This document shows positions 25,595-34,093 of a stretch of DNA of 64,000 bases, one piece after another. The notes beneath the pieces are model-generated. The model was given only the letters and a program-made list of their open reading frames with translations, made no database searches and was not told the origin of the DNA. How positions within the stretch are numbered: the stretch's first letter is position 1; each line of letters begins with the position of its first letter. The DNA is taken from assembly GCA_045603485.1 (NCBI GenBank), contig JAZUMF010000117.1, positions 26,014 to 90,013 of the forward strand, given 5' to 3'. Both the position numbers and the translations under genes were made by a program. The stretch is from RGIG5952 sp045603485. Its GTDB lineage: Bacteria > Verrucomicrobiota > Kiritimatiellia > RFP12 > JAAYLN01.

Positions 25595-28441
25595 ATGAAT
25601 TGCATTATATTCCGCAAGTTGGTTGTTGCGTTGTCTTTTGTTGCGGCTTCTGCAATGGTTGTCACTGCGAAGCCAAAGGATCTGGTTTTGGCCCAGGATA
25701 ATATGGCACGAGCTGTGATTGTCGTTCCCGATGAGCTTGATCACGGTATGAAGTTTGCCTCCAAGGAACTTGCCGATTATCTCAATAAGATGACGCAAGG
25801 TCGTTTTATGGTCAATGATGAAAAGGTGAGCGGTCTTGCTACTATCCGTCTAAAGTATGATGACTTGGGTAATGACGAGGCTTTTTCAATCAAGGTCGGC
25901 AAAAAGGAGCTTACGATTATAGGTGGCGGACAACGCGGCCTGGTTTATGGCGTTTATGATTTGCTTGAGTATCTTGGCTGCGGCTTTTGGTCGATGGATA
26001 ATGAAACGGTTCCCAAGTGTGATACGCTGACAATTCCGGTTGGCTATGAAAAGTCAGATGCCCCCAAGATTTCAATAAGGGCGTCGGATACTCCATTCGG
26101 GAGTTTTGAATACCATCTTAAAATTCGTGCCAACTGGTCCCGTATCAGCAATTCGGTTGAGGCTGAGCTGGAGAAGTTTGGTGGCTCAAAGAGCCTTGAT
26201 ATTATGCACTCGATGACGAGATGGTCGTGTATTCCGCACTCTGTTTACTTTGATAAGCATCCTGACTGGTTCGGTTTGATGAAGGTTAAGAATCCTATTT
26301 ATTGGCCATATATTAAAAAGTGCGGTAAATACAATTGGGATAGTTATGTTCCCGAGAAGCTTCGCGGTGAATGGGTCCGCTGCAAGGCTGTTATATGTAC
26401 AACAAATCCTGAGATGCGCAAGGAGCTTCTGAAGCGTATCGATAATTATCTTTCGAAGAATTATCCGAGAATCAAGACTTTTTCGCTTTCTCCTGAAGAT
26501 ACTCTTGAGGTCTGTGAATGTGATAATTGCACAGCCGTAGTTGAATCTGATACAGCAAAGACGCCAAGTGTATTGTATATAAATCTCTGCAATTTTGTAG
26601 CCGACCACTTTAAGGACAAGTATCCTGAGATGACCTTTAATCTTTTGTCATACGGCTCAACTTTGTGGCCGCCGAATGATACCGAGCGGTTTAAGATGCG
26701 TCCCAACACAGGTGTTGCGGTTGCGATGCTTTGGCGTAATCATGGTTTACCTGTAAACTGTGCGGAGCGTTTTTATTCCAGATTTGAGAAATGGAGTAAA
26801 ATCTGCAATAACTTCTATTATTGGGATTATTACACCTGCTTTACGGCCTATATGAATCCATTCCCCAACCGTTTGATTCTTTCTGATGCCTATAGATTTT
26901 ATTATGATAATGGCTTTAAGGGCGGCTTTGCTCAAATGTCTCGCAACCGCTTTACCCCATTTGTCGATATGCTATGGTGGGTTAAGGGACGAATCGCATG
27001 GGATCCTTATGCGGATGTCAATGCTTTGACGGACTTTTACATTAAAGGTGCATACGGAGCCGCAGCACCTCAGGTCAGGCGAATGCTTGAGATTATGGAG
27101 CACGCGCGAAACCGTGAGCGTTCTTTGTGGATGGGATGTTATGTGTCAGATACGACACCTCTTCTTACCGTTGATGATATTATGGAGATATATAAGCTCA
27201 GCAGGAGTATCGAAAATATTTTAAGTAAGGATCCCAATAGCGGCAGGCGTTTAGCCGGATGGCGCTTCGGTTGTATCGGCGATTATCTCTATGCTGTGCG
27301 CTATCCTGATATTGATGCCACAATAAAGAACAGAAAACTCAGAAAGATTGAGCCATGGCGTAATTACATCAGCCGTGTACATTCGCGTATTAATGATTGG
27401 CGAAATTCAAAGGAGATGATGGGTGAGGTTTGTCTTCTCAGTGAAAATGGCCTTAAATCAATCTGGTCGCTTCTTGAAAATGTCTATACAGAGGAGTTTG
27501 AGCAGCTTAAAATCGTTCCAAACCAGCCGAATTCATTCTCTATTTCGGCGGATAAACTTAATCCAAAAGCCAAATCAACGACTCTTGAGAAGGATTCAGA
27601 CGGCACGCTTGTCTCAAAACTTAACTTTAAATGGGGAGCAGACGAGCCTAAGTATATGACGCCGGATTACAGCGAAACCGGCTTTAATGTGACCAATGAA
27701 ATGGTCGGTACTTGGTATGTCTTTGCCGATGTTCGTGCAGGTGCAACGGTAAGCAATGACGAGGCGACTGCTTATTGCGGCATCTATTCACCTTGGTATA
27801 TCGGCAACCGCATAGTTAAGAGCGGAACGATGGAGATTGCGTCACGCCGCATCGAGCGTTTGCCCGAAGATACCGGATTCAGGCTTGAATCCCTTGGCAA
27901 ATGGAGGCTTACGCCAAATACCCGCATTTGGGTTATGCCCGGCATTATGCACCCGACTACAAATGTTGCGGTCAGGGGCTTCCATTTGTTGAAACCGGCT
28001 TTGCTCGAGAAGAATTATTATTCTCCGAATGTTTCCAAAACGGCAAAGTGGCCGGTTGTTAAGCGTGATCAGATAGACCGTTACGATTACTGGGTGCTGT
28101 CACCTGACGAGGGTACAAATACCATTTCAAAGGGCAAGTATATCCAGCGTTATTTTGGCAGAGCCGAAGGGAAAAAGCATATATTCGCCCGTGTGATAGT
28201 CAAGTCTAACGCATGGTTTGACAACCACGCGGCCCGTATTGAGTATGTTCGCAAAGGACAGGTTATTGCCTCTCGTCACATAACATCACAAAAGGGCGAC
28301 AATGCGTGGCAGCTTGTTTCATTAGGTGAAGTTGATGTATTGGCAGGAGATATTGTGCGAGTGGTCCCAGATTCAAGTTATGTAACTGAGATTTCCTTAC
28401 GCTCGTTTTATCTTGTGGATCCTAAATACTTTGCATACTAA
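25595..28441 (+). CDS. Secreted DUF4838 glycan-active protein (long form)
   Basis: A 948-residue exported protein with a signal peptide (cleavage after ~25 residues). Residues ~30-135 resemble the alpha-glucuronidase-type N-terminal domain (FASKELADYLNKMT, LVYGVYDLLEYLG). The central region (~150-560) matches the DUF4838 type, with FSLSPEDT, a Cys cluster CECDNC, and NFYYWDYYTCF. Two beta-sandwich modules follow (~640-800 and ~830-948), probably carbohydrate binding; the second is absent from the shorter homologue at 56871-59180. AAGGAG lies 7 nt before the ATG at 25595. DUF4838 proteins are common in glycan-degrading PVC bacteria; catalysis has not been shown from sequence alone. Confidence 0.85.
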   Translation: MNCIIFRKLVVALSFVAASAMVVTAKPKDLVLAQDNMARAVIVVPDELDHGMKFASKELADYLNKMTQGRFMVNDEKVSGLATIRLKYDDLGNDEAFSIKVGKKELTIIGGGQRGLVYGVYDLLEYLGCGFWSMDNETVPKCDTLTIPVGYEKSDAPKISIRASDTPFGSFEYHLKIRANWSRISNSVEAELEKFGGSKSLDIMHSMTRWSCIPHSVYFDKHPDWFGLMKVKNPIYWPYIKKCGKYNWDSYVPEKLRGEWVRCKAVICTTNPEMRKELLKRIDNYLSKNYPRIKTFSLSPEDTLEVCECDNCTAVVESDTAKTPSVLYINLCNFVADHFKDKYPEMTFNLLSYGSTLWPPNDTERFKMRPNTGVAVAMLWRNHGLPVNCAERFYSRFEKWSKICNNFYYWDYYTCFTAYMNPFPNRLILSDAYRFYYDNGFKGGFAQMSRNRFTPFVDMLWWVKGRIAWDPYADVNALTDFYIKGAYGAAAPQVRRMLEIMEHARNRERSLWMGCYVSDTTPLLTVDDIMEIYKLSRSIENILSKDPNSGRRLAGWRFGCIGDYLYAVRYPDIDATIKNRKLRKIEPWRNYISRVHSRINDWRNSKEMMGEVCLLSENGLKSIWSLLENVYTEEFEQLKIVPNQPNSFSISADKLNPKAKSTTLEKDSDGTLVSKLNFKWGADEPKYMTPDYSETGFNVTNEMVGTWYVFADVRAGATVSNDEATAYCGIYSPWYIGNRIVKSGTMEIASRRIERLPEDTGFRLESLGKWRLTPNTRIWVMPGIMHPTTNVAVRGFHLLKPALLEKNYYSPNVSKTAKWPVVKRDQIDRYDYWVLSPDEGTNTISKGKYIQRYFGRAEGKKHIFARVIVKSNAWFDNHAARIEYVRKGQVIASRHITSQKGDNAWQLVSLGEVDVLAGDIVRVVPDSSYVTEISLRSFYLVDPKYFAY

Positions 28442-28545
28442 ATGCCATAATGGCAATGCGAAGACTTAAGAATTTCCGTAGTTTTTAGCTTACGCTTACT
28501 GCGCATTAGACGAAAGTAGAGTTAGCGTTGAATCGCTAACGCGAT

Positions 28546-28607
28546 TGAAGCATCGCTGGAGCACACACCCGAGGCTTTGCCTCGGTGGCGCATTCGGCGA
28601 TGCTTCA
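28546..28607. repeat. 62-bp composite palindrome, REP/BIME-like
   Basis: The outer arms TGAAGCATCGC (28546-28556) and GCGATGCTTCA (28597-28607) are perfect inverse complements. Nested inside, CCGAGGC (28569-28575) pairs with GCCTCGG (28579-28585) around TTT. Single-stranded DNA or RNA would form a stem with an inner hairpin. No T-run follows, so it is not a simple terminator. Confidence 0.85.
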
Positions 28608-28631
28608 TCTTTACGGGTTTCGTGAAGTGGT

Positions 28632-28655
28632 AAGGCCTGTCCCCAGAAAAGTTAG
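28632..28655 (+). repeat. Dispersed CTGTCCCC repeat, copy 1
   Basis: Diverged copy: AAGGCCTGTCCCC followed by AGAAAAGTTAG. It is one of seven same-orientation copies in the window. Confidence 0.7.
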
Positions 28656-28680
28656 TAAATAGGTAATAGGTAATAATGAA
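28653..28680. repeat. Degenerate heptamer run TAGGTAA
   Basis: Four 7-nt units: TAGTAAA, TAGGTAA, TAGGTAA, TAATGAA. They resemble the GAGGTAA heptamers at 22156-22259. Confidence 0.6.
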
Positions 28681-28883
28681 TAATTTTTGTAGTTTTTAGG
28701 TTAAGTTTTTTGTGCCTTTTTCGAAGTACACAAAAGGAGAACTTTTGCAATTTAATGACGGATAAGTTAAAAATTCTCCCGCAAAGAACGCAGAGATTTC
28801 GTGAGATTTTGTTCCGCACCGTAATCTCATTTTGGGTGTAGAAAAAAAATAGAATGTTTATTATTTAGGATATTGCGAATGGG

Positions 28884-28900
28884 AAAGGACTGTCCCCTTA
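28884..28900 (+). repeat. Dispersed CTGTCCCC repeat, copy 2 (short)
   Basis: AAAGGACTGTCCCCTTA matches the repeat consensus over 17 nt and then diverges. A heptamer run TGAATAG x3 follows at 28905-28928. Confidence 0.75.
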
Positions 28901-29033
28901 TAAATGAATAGTGAATAGTGAATAGTGACGAATGATATTTCGTGTATTTGAAAATGAGATTACGATGCAAAGCGAAATTTATTTGGTGTTTGATAAGTTG
29001 TAATTATGTTGATTTTTATGCTAAAGTAGAATC

Positions 29034-29060
29034 AAAAAGGCCAGTCCCCCAAAAAGTTAT
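29034..29060 (+). repeat. Dispersed CTGTCCCC repeat, copy 3
   Basis: AAAAAGGCCAGTCCCCC followed by AAAAAGTTAT, a diverged full-length copy. Confidence 0.7.
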
Positions 29061-29095
29061 CAAGATTGTCTCCAAAACTTCGAGTCTCCTAAATG

Positions 29096-29122
29096 AAATG
29101 GCCTGTCCCCTTAACAAGTTAT
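29096..29122 (+). repeat. Dispersed CTGTCCCC repeat, copy 4
   Basis: AAATGGCCTGTCCCC followed by TTAACAAGTTAT, close to consensus in its 3' half. Confidence 0.8.
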
Positions 29123-29381
29123 TTTTAACACAAAGGCGCAGATATACAAAGTTCCATTTCGTAATCCTGTTTAATCTTGTAAATCCTGTCAAAAAACTTT
29201 ATCCGCAAATCATCACAGAGACGCTGTGATTTTGCAGTTTTGTACTTAGAGATTGTTCGGTGTGTTTTGCGGCTAAAGTTTGCAGGTATAAAAAGGCGGT
29301 TTGAGGAATGAATAAATAAGGATGAGTCTATTATATGGGGCGACCGAAATAGGGGTAGATGTTTTTTAATCAGGTATTTTT

Positions 29382-29390
29382 TGATATAAT
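29382..29390 (+). promoter_or_regulatory. Extended -10 promoter of scpA
   Basis: TGATATAAT preceded by a T-run ends 16 nt before the scpA ATG at 29407. No Shine-Dalgarno is seen in between. Confidence 0.55.
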
Positions 29391-29406
29391 AACTAGACTT
29401 GTTTTT

Positions 29407-30198
29407 ATGGAAGATACCGGCGAAAAAGTACAAAATGGCGATTACAAGGTGGACCTTGGTGTATTCGAGGGCCCGCTTGATTTGCTTTTGTATTTGATTC
29501 ATAGAGATGAGCTTGATATTTACGATATTCCGATTGAGCGTATCACAAGGCAATATATCGAATATCTCGACGAGATGAAGAGGCTCGATATCAATGTCGC
29601 TGGTGAATTTCTAGTTATGGCCGCATCTTTAATGCTTATCAAGAGCAGAACTCTTCTTCCTGTTGAGCGTAGAAATGACGATGAGGAGGAAGAGGAGGAG
29701 GATCCCAGACTTGATTTGGTAAGGCAGCTTGTTGAGTACAAAAAATTTAAGGACGCTGCCGGTACTTTAATGGTTCGCGAGGCGGAACAGTCTGAATGTT
29801 ATTTAGCGGGCGGTAATGTCGTTATCGGTGATAATGTCGAGGATAAGAATGATTTGCGACTTGCCGATATTTCAATTGTCGATTTGGTTAAGGCATTTCA
29901 GGAGATTTTGAAGAATCGCCCTGTCGCGCCTGTAAACCATTTGAAGCCGATTGTTTGGAGTGTTCCTGAAAAGATGGAGCTTATCGTTTCCAGCGCCAGG
30001 CGTGACGGAGCATTGAGATTTACCACTCTATTTAATGAGAATACTGAATCGGGTGAAATTATTGTCACATTTCTTGCGATGCTTGAGTTGATTAAGCAGC
30101 ATAAGATTTCTGCCCATCAGGAAGATGCTTTCACTGAAATCGTAATTGTTGCATTTGGAGAAGAGGGAACCGATGGAGACGCCACAAGTGGAATCTAA
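29407..30198 (+). CDS. scpA: Segregation and condensation protein A
   Basis: A 263-residue ScpA kleisin. The family hallmark FEGPLDLLLYLIHRDELDIYDI (in two overlapping pieces) is at the N-terminus, followed by FLVMAASLMLIKSRTLLP, an acidic linker (DDEEEEEEDP), and a C-terminal winged-helix part (VTFLAMLELIKQHKI). It bridges SMC heads to form the chromosome condensin. The ATG at 29407 begins MEDTGEKV; an earlier in-frame start would overlap the promoter. It overlaps scpB by 26 nt. Confidence 0.95.
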   Translation: MEDTGEKVQNGDYKVDLGVFEGPLDLLLYLIHRDELDIYDIPIERITRQYIEYLDEMKRLDINVAGEFLVMAASLMLIKSRTLLPVERRNDDEEEEEEDPRLDLVRQLVEYKKFKDAAGTLMVREAEQSECYLAGGNVVIGDNVEDKNDLRLADISIVDLVKAFQEILKNRPVAPVNHLKPIVWSVPEKMELIVSSARRDGALRFTTLFNENTESGEIIVTFLAMLELIKQHKISAHQEDAFTEIVIVAFGEEGTDGDATSGI

Positions 30199-30844
30199 TG
30201 ATGTCACAATAGATAACACGACTGAGGTTATGGCAAGCATTGCCGAGGCTTCAAGTCTTCGTCAGGTTGTCGGGGCTTTGGTCTTTTCCAGTTCCGCACC
30301 AATTTCAGCCGAGGCAATCAAGAATTCCATTCGCAATCAACCGATGGAGCCAGGCGAGTCAAATCCATTTGCCAAGATAACTGTCAAGGATGTCAAGGAC
30401 GCCCTTGAAGAGATTGCCCTTGACCTTCATCGTTTGGGGCTTGGTATGGATCTGGTGGAGGTTGCAGACGGCTGGCGTTATCAAACTCAAGCTGGTTGCG
30501 GCAAGTGGGTGCGCACACTTTTGAAGGCTGATAAGCCTGCCCGTCTTTCTAAGTCAGCTTTAGAGACTCTTGCAATTATCGCATACCGTCAGCCGATTGC
30601 CCGTTCTGAAATAGAGGGTATCCGCGGTGTTGCCGTGGATCATGTAATCCGGGCATTGACCGAAATGCACTTGATCAGGATGACCGGGCGTAGCGACCTT
30701 CCCGGCAAGCCATTTCTTTATGGCACTACGCCACTCTTTCTTGAGCATTTCGGCCTTAAGAATCTTGATGAACTTGAGGAGCTTGATCCGACGCTTCGTC
30801 GCCCCGACACGCAGCCTGTGCAGTCGGAGCTTCCGATTAAGTAG
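30173..30844 (+). CDS. scpB: Segregation and condensation protein B
   Basis: A 223-residue ScpB with two winged-helix domains. VVGALVFSSSAPISAEAI starts the first, and KPARLSKSALETLAIIAY with RQPIARSEIEGIRGV is the family signature of the second. It dimerises and binds ScpA in the SMC complex. The ATG at 30173 is set by an upstream purine-rich GAGAAGAGGG; it lies within the scpA 3' end, so the two are coupled. It converges with the dehydroquinase-like gene 8 nt away. Confidence 0.95.
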   Translation: METPQVESNDVTIDNTTEVMASIAEASSLRQVVGALVFSSSAPISAEAIKNSIRNQPMEPGESNPFAKITVKDVKDALEEIALDLHRLGLGMDLVEVADGWRYQTQAGCGKWVRTLLKADKPARLSKSALETLAIIAYRQPIARSEIEGIRGVAVDHVIRALTEMHLIRMTGRSDLPGKPFLYGTTPLFLEHFGLKNLDELEELDPTLRRPDTQPVQSELPIK

Positions 30845-30852
30845 CTTTGCCG

Positions 30853-31659
30853 CTACTTTTCTTCGCGTGGATCAATCTCAAAGTCGAGATTGTTGAAGAG
30901 ATCGCGGGTCGCACGGAGCAGGGGCTTGTCTTTGTGACCTGCGACTGTGTAGCGCTGCACGCAAAGGACCATGCACGAGCCGAAAATCGGCGATAACGGA
31001 CGCAATGCTCTGCCGTATTTTCCAAATAGAATATGGAAAGATGGGACGGGGAGTTCGCGGTTCATGCGAATGGTTGTCTTTACGGCGTCAGGAAGCTGGT
31101 CTTCTCTTTCAATGTTTTGGGCGACTTTGATAAAGTCGGCTCCGCGGGCTGCCATCGATTTGGTGCGCTTGAGAACGATTTCGCTATCGAAGTAGGGACC
31201 GAACTGGTGATATGAGCTCAAGACCTGGGCTCCCTCGGCATGAACTGCGGCGGCGAATGCTTTTTGTTTGGCAACTGCCGAGCGAAGGTCGGTATAGCCG
31301 CAATCGGGGTCTGCAAGTCCAAACTTCTTTCCGTAAATATCAGCTGGCATATCGACGCATGCGGCACCCGCAAGGACGGCCTCGAACTGGAAGTCCATAA
31401 GCTCTTCACTTGTCAGATTGCGGTCGTATCGGTAGTTTAATGACATTACGGGACGGTCTTGCGTCATATCAAAGATGCGCTTGAGAGATTCGCGGTTGCG
31501 GTATTGTTCTTGAAGTTTTTCGGTATGGAGCAGGAATCCGTCAGCACCGTCAAAGATGGCATTACGAATAGTCGCCTGGAGCTCTGCCGGATTATCATCC
31601 GTAAGCGAGCAGACGAGTATGGGGCGCTTGCCCTGTTGCTTAAATAGTGGTCGTGACAT
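30853..31659 (-). CDS. Divergent type I 3-dehydroquinate dehydratase-like protein
   Basis: A 268-residue (beta/alpha)8 protein related to type I dehydroquinases. The Schiff-base lysine (ADFIKVAQN) and the general His (SSYHQFGPY) are kept, as is the late Arg/Gly region (GKYGRALRPLSPIFGS). But the early ELR Glu is replaced (ADGFLLHTEKL) and the usual late Gln of the APGQ motif reads AGHKDKP. That pattern suggests a Schiff-base lyase or dehydratase acting on something other than, or not only, dehydroquinate. It is the last gene of an operon with an SDR and a GH28 protein, which points to uronate or sugar-acid catabolism. Function is inferred. Confidence 0.65.
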   Translation of the reverse strand: MSRPLFKQQGKRPILVCSLTDDNPAELQATIRNAIFDGADGFLLHTEKLQEQYRNRESLKRIFDMTQDRPVMSLNYRYDRNLTSEELMDFQFEAVLAGAACVDMPADIYGKKFGLADPDCGYTDLRSAVAKQKAFAAAVHAEGAQVLSSYHQFGPYFDSEIVLKRTKSMAARGADFIKVAQNIEREDQLPDAVKTTIRMNRELPVPSFHILFGKYGRALRPLSPIFGSCMVLCVQRYTVAGHKDKPLLRATRDLFNNLDFEIDPREEK

Positions 31660-31680
31660 GGTTTGTCCTTTTTTGGGGAT

Positions 31681-32430
31681 TTAAGTGAGAAGATTTCCGC
31701 CATCGATAAAGAAATTGGAGCCATCGATAAAAGCTCCGTAATCGGAGGCTGTGTAAAGGATGAAGTTTACAATTTCAATAGGGTCGGCAGCGCGGCCAAG
31801 CAAGGTGGGCATTTTGGACATCGCCTGACGGGTTAGCACCGGCCCTGGCGATACGCAATAAGCTCTTACACCATGGGCTGCACCAGCCTTGGCGAGACCT
31901 TTTACAAAGTTGAAGAGACCACTCTTGGCTGTTCCATACATCGAGCCTCCGCCATCACCATCCATGCCGGTCACGGAGCCGAGGCAGACAATAACGCCGC
32001 TGCCTTGCTTTACCATTGCAGGCATACATGCGCGGGAGAAATAAATGGGGCCTTTGAGGTTGACATCCAAGCCCCAGTTGATTACCTCAACGGGTTGCTG
32101 GTAAAAAGGAACAGGGCTCTTGCAGCAGCGAGCCTCATTACCTCCCGCAAAACAGATAAGAAGGTCAATCTTGCCGTAATTCTCAAGTGCTGCAGCGGCG
32201 GCTTTTTCGGCATCGGAAAATTCGCGGACATCGGTTTGTACGGCAATTACATCGCCGCCCTCATCTTTGATTGCCTGAGCAGCCGCGTTGAGGGATTCAA
32301 TGTTTATATCGCACATAACGACCTTGGCTCCCGCCTTTGCCAGTTCCTGCGATGCCAGCAACCCCATTCCGGAGGCTGCGCCCGTTATGACGGCAACCTT
32401 GCCGTCATAGTTTAGTTCAAGTATTTTCAT
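31681..32430 (-). CDS. Short-chain dehydrogenase/reductase
   Basis: A 249-residue classical SDR. TGAASGMGLLA is the TGxxxGxG cofactor motif, CFAGG stands for the usual NNAG, and the catalytic Ser and Tyr-x3-Lys are in CLGSVTGMDG and MYGTAKSG. SPGPVLT follows, with DGSNFFIDGG at the C-terminus. It probably oxidises a sugar or sugar acid. The start at 32430 has AAGGA 7 nt upstream; the longer frame from 32502 runs into the GH28 gene. It sits 13 nt after the GH28 gene and 21 nt before the dehydroquinase-like gene. Confidence 0.9.
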   Translation of the reverse strand: MKILELNYDGKVAVITGAASGMGLLASQELAKAGAKVVMCDINIESLNAAAQAIKDEGGDVIAVQTDVREFSDAEKAAAAALENYGKIDLLICFAGGNEARCCKSPVPFYQQPVEVINWGLDVNLKGPIYFSRACMPAMVKQGSGVIVCLGSVTGMDGDGGGSMYGTAKSGLFNFVKGLAKAGAAHGVRAYCVSPGPVLTRQAMSKMPTLLGRAADPIEIVNFILYTASDYGAFIDGSNFFIDGGNLLT

Positions 32431-32443
32431 GGTGGTATCCTTA

Positions 32444-33937
32444 TTAAAGATGTTCTGTCGGTTTATGCTCTCCGCCGTCCTCGAGACATGAGATGGAAAC
32501 ATTTTTTAACTCAAGGCCATCAACATTGCGGGCGAGCATTCCCGTTAAACCGGCAACGGTGACATTTTCAAGGACGACTCCGTCAATGTGCTGCTCGGGA
32601 AGTCCGCAAATGTAAATCGCCTTTCCGTAAAGGGTGCGAAGGTTAATGTTGCGCATTGTGATTTTGCCGATGTACGGAGTTTGAAGTGTCACGGGCTCCG
32701 GTGTCATCGGATCGTAGTCTTCAATGCCGTAGAATTGGTCTATGTAGATAGCACCCCTGAACCAGACCATTTCACGAATTTCAGGGTATTCGTTCAGGAG
32801 GTTGCAGTCTTCGTATGTGATGCGCTCGATATGTCCACCTCGAACTCTGCGGTTTTTGAGGCTTGCTATGCTGTAGGAATTGTGGTAGTTGCAGCCTTGA
32901 ACATAAACATCATAGACGCCGCCAGCCGTTTCACTGCCCATTGCGACGCCAAAGCCATAGTAAAATTCACAGCTGCTTATCCAAATGCGTTCACTGGGAA
33001 TGCCAACATCTCTCCCTTCGTCATTTTGTCCTGACTTGATTGCAATGCAATCATCCTGAGTTTCGACGCGGGAACTTAAAATCGCGACATCTTTACATGA
33101 GTCGATATCAATGCCGTCGCCGTTGTGAAGCCCGTAGAAATTACCGTCCTTGTCAACGCGGTTTATGAGCGATATGGAATTGATTGTCACATGGTCGCAG
33201 AAGACGGGGTGAAGACACCAAAATGCCGCTTCTCTGACGGTAACGCCTTGGAGCAGAAGGCGCGAAACATTGCGAAGGCAAATCGCGCTGCCGCGTTTTG
33301 CGACTGTGCTATGCTCCTCAGGAAGGAAGAGATTTTTGCCGTTGGCATCAATTGTCCCGTCTCCATAGATGCGAATGTCGTGATACTTGCCGTCCCCTGG
33401 AGGAGTGTTAAGAAGGCTTGCGTGGTTGAATTGCTCGCGTCCCTCATAGCGGTAGGTAAATGGAGGATAGTCATCTGGGTTGGCACTGCCAAAGAGGATT
33501 GCACCTTTTTCAAGTTTAATAGAGGTGTTGGATTTAAGGAAGAGGGCGCCGGTAAGCCACTTGCCCTCAGGGAAGACAAGGGTGGCTTTTGCTTCAGCAC
33601 ATTCGTCGATAGCCTTTTGAATTGTGGCTGTATTAAGATGTTCACCATCGCCGACCGCACCAAAATCGGTGACGCAAACCTCTTTGAATTCTGCTGGAAT
33701 AACGACGCGCCTGATGGTGCTCCGCTTAACAACATCACCATTATCGTTTAACGCTTCAACTCTAACATGATGAGTTGAGTCAGGGGAAAGGGTGCTTATG
33801 GTGGCATCAAGCTTATTTGTGGTAATCGTTACGGCTTCATCAATAAGCACATTGTATTTTGATGCACCGAGTGCCTTTGTCCAATACATTGCAAAGCCAT
33901 TGGGAAGCAAAGACTCTTCCAGAATCGTAATGGTCAT
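32444..33937 (-). CDS. GH28 polygalacturonase-like protein with N-terminal FN3-like domain
   Basis: A 497-residue protein. The first ~85 residues resemble a fibronectin-III domain (YWTKALGASKYNVLID). A right-handed beta-helix follows, with VTDFGAVGDGEHLNTATIQKAID at its start and the GH28 motifs NGDGIDIDSCKDV and QDDCIAIKSG carrying catalytic Asp residues. The later motif reads GFGVAMGSE where many polygalacturonases have GHGISIGSE, and the RIK motif reads SLKN, so specificity may differ. No signal peptide is seen, unlike secreted pectinases, which suggests action on imported oligomers. AGGAG precedes the ATG. First gene of the GH28-SDR-dehydroquinase-like operon. Confidence 0.87.
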   Translation of the reverse strand: MTITILEESLLPNGFAMYWTKALGASKYNVLIDEAVTITTNKLDATISTLSPDSTHHVRVEALNDNGDVVKRSTIRRVVIPAEFKEVCVTDFGAVGDGEHLNTATIQKAIDECAEAKATLVFPEGKWLTGALFLKSNTSIKLEKGAILFGSANPDDYPPFTYRYEGREQFNHASLLNTPPGDGKYHDIRIYGDGTIDANGKNLFLPEEHSTVAKRGSAICLRNVSRLLLQGVTVREAAFWCLHPVFCDHVTINSISLINRVDKDGNFYGLHNGDGIDIDSCKDVAILSSRVETQDDCIAIKSGQNDEGRDVGIPSERIWISSCEFYYGFGVAMGSETAGGVYDVYVQGCNYHNSYSIASLKNRRVRGGHIERITYEDCNLLNEYPEIREMVWFRGAIYIDQFYGIEDYDPMTPEPVTLQTPYIGKITMRNINLRTLYGKAIYICGLPEQHIDGVVLENVTVAGLTGMLARNVDGLELKNVSISCLEDGGEHKPTEHL

Positions 33938-33988
33938 TTAATACTCCTAAAGGGTGTTGTTTTATTTAAGCGCCTCAGTCCTTCTATT

Positions 33989-33997
33989 ATTATAACA
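33989..33997 (-). promoter_or_regulatory. Extended -10 promoter of the GH28 operon
   Basis: TGTTATAAT on the minus strand, about 50 nt upstream of the GH28 ATG. Confidence 0.5.
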
Positions 33998-34047
33998 TTA
34001 TTTTATGATTATTCGCCATAATCAACCAGAATTCAGGAAAGGGAATC

Positions 34048-34092
34048 TCGCACTTTACATCACAGTTATCGTAACTTCTGATCGCGTTTTCC
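34048..34092 (-). repeat. Degenerate copy of the pbpC 3' end
   Basis: This 45-nt segment closely matches 34841-34885, which encodes the last codons of pbpC plus its stop. The minus-strand frame here would read SEVTITVM-stop compared with AEVTIVVM-stop in pbpC. It lies just downstream of the secreted 207-residue gene, so that gene is bracketed by two copies. Confidence 0.75.
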
Positions 34093-34093
34093 T

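Larger units (their letters stand above)
28442..29381. other. Gene-free repeat island of about 940 nt
   Basis: No convincing gene is present. The stretch contains a 7-bp hairpin (GTTAGCG 28521-28527 with CGCTAAC 28534-28540), a 62-bp composite palindrome, four copies of the dispersed CTGTCCCC repeat, heptamer runs, and fragments such as CGCAAAGAACGCAGAG (around 28781) and the 10-nt-periodic AATCCTGT series (29163-29190). A short frame at 28942-29229 merely translates these repeats. Confidence 0.75.

Noticed and set aside
28942..29229. 95-residue reading frame in the repeat island
   Set aside because: It merely translates two copies of the dispersed repeat and has no ribosome site or recognisable fold.
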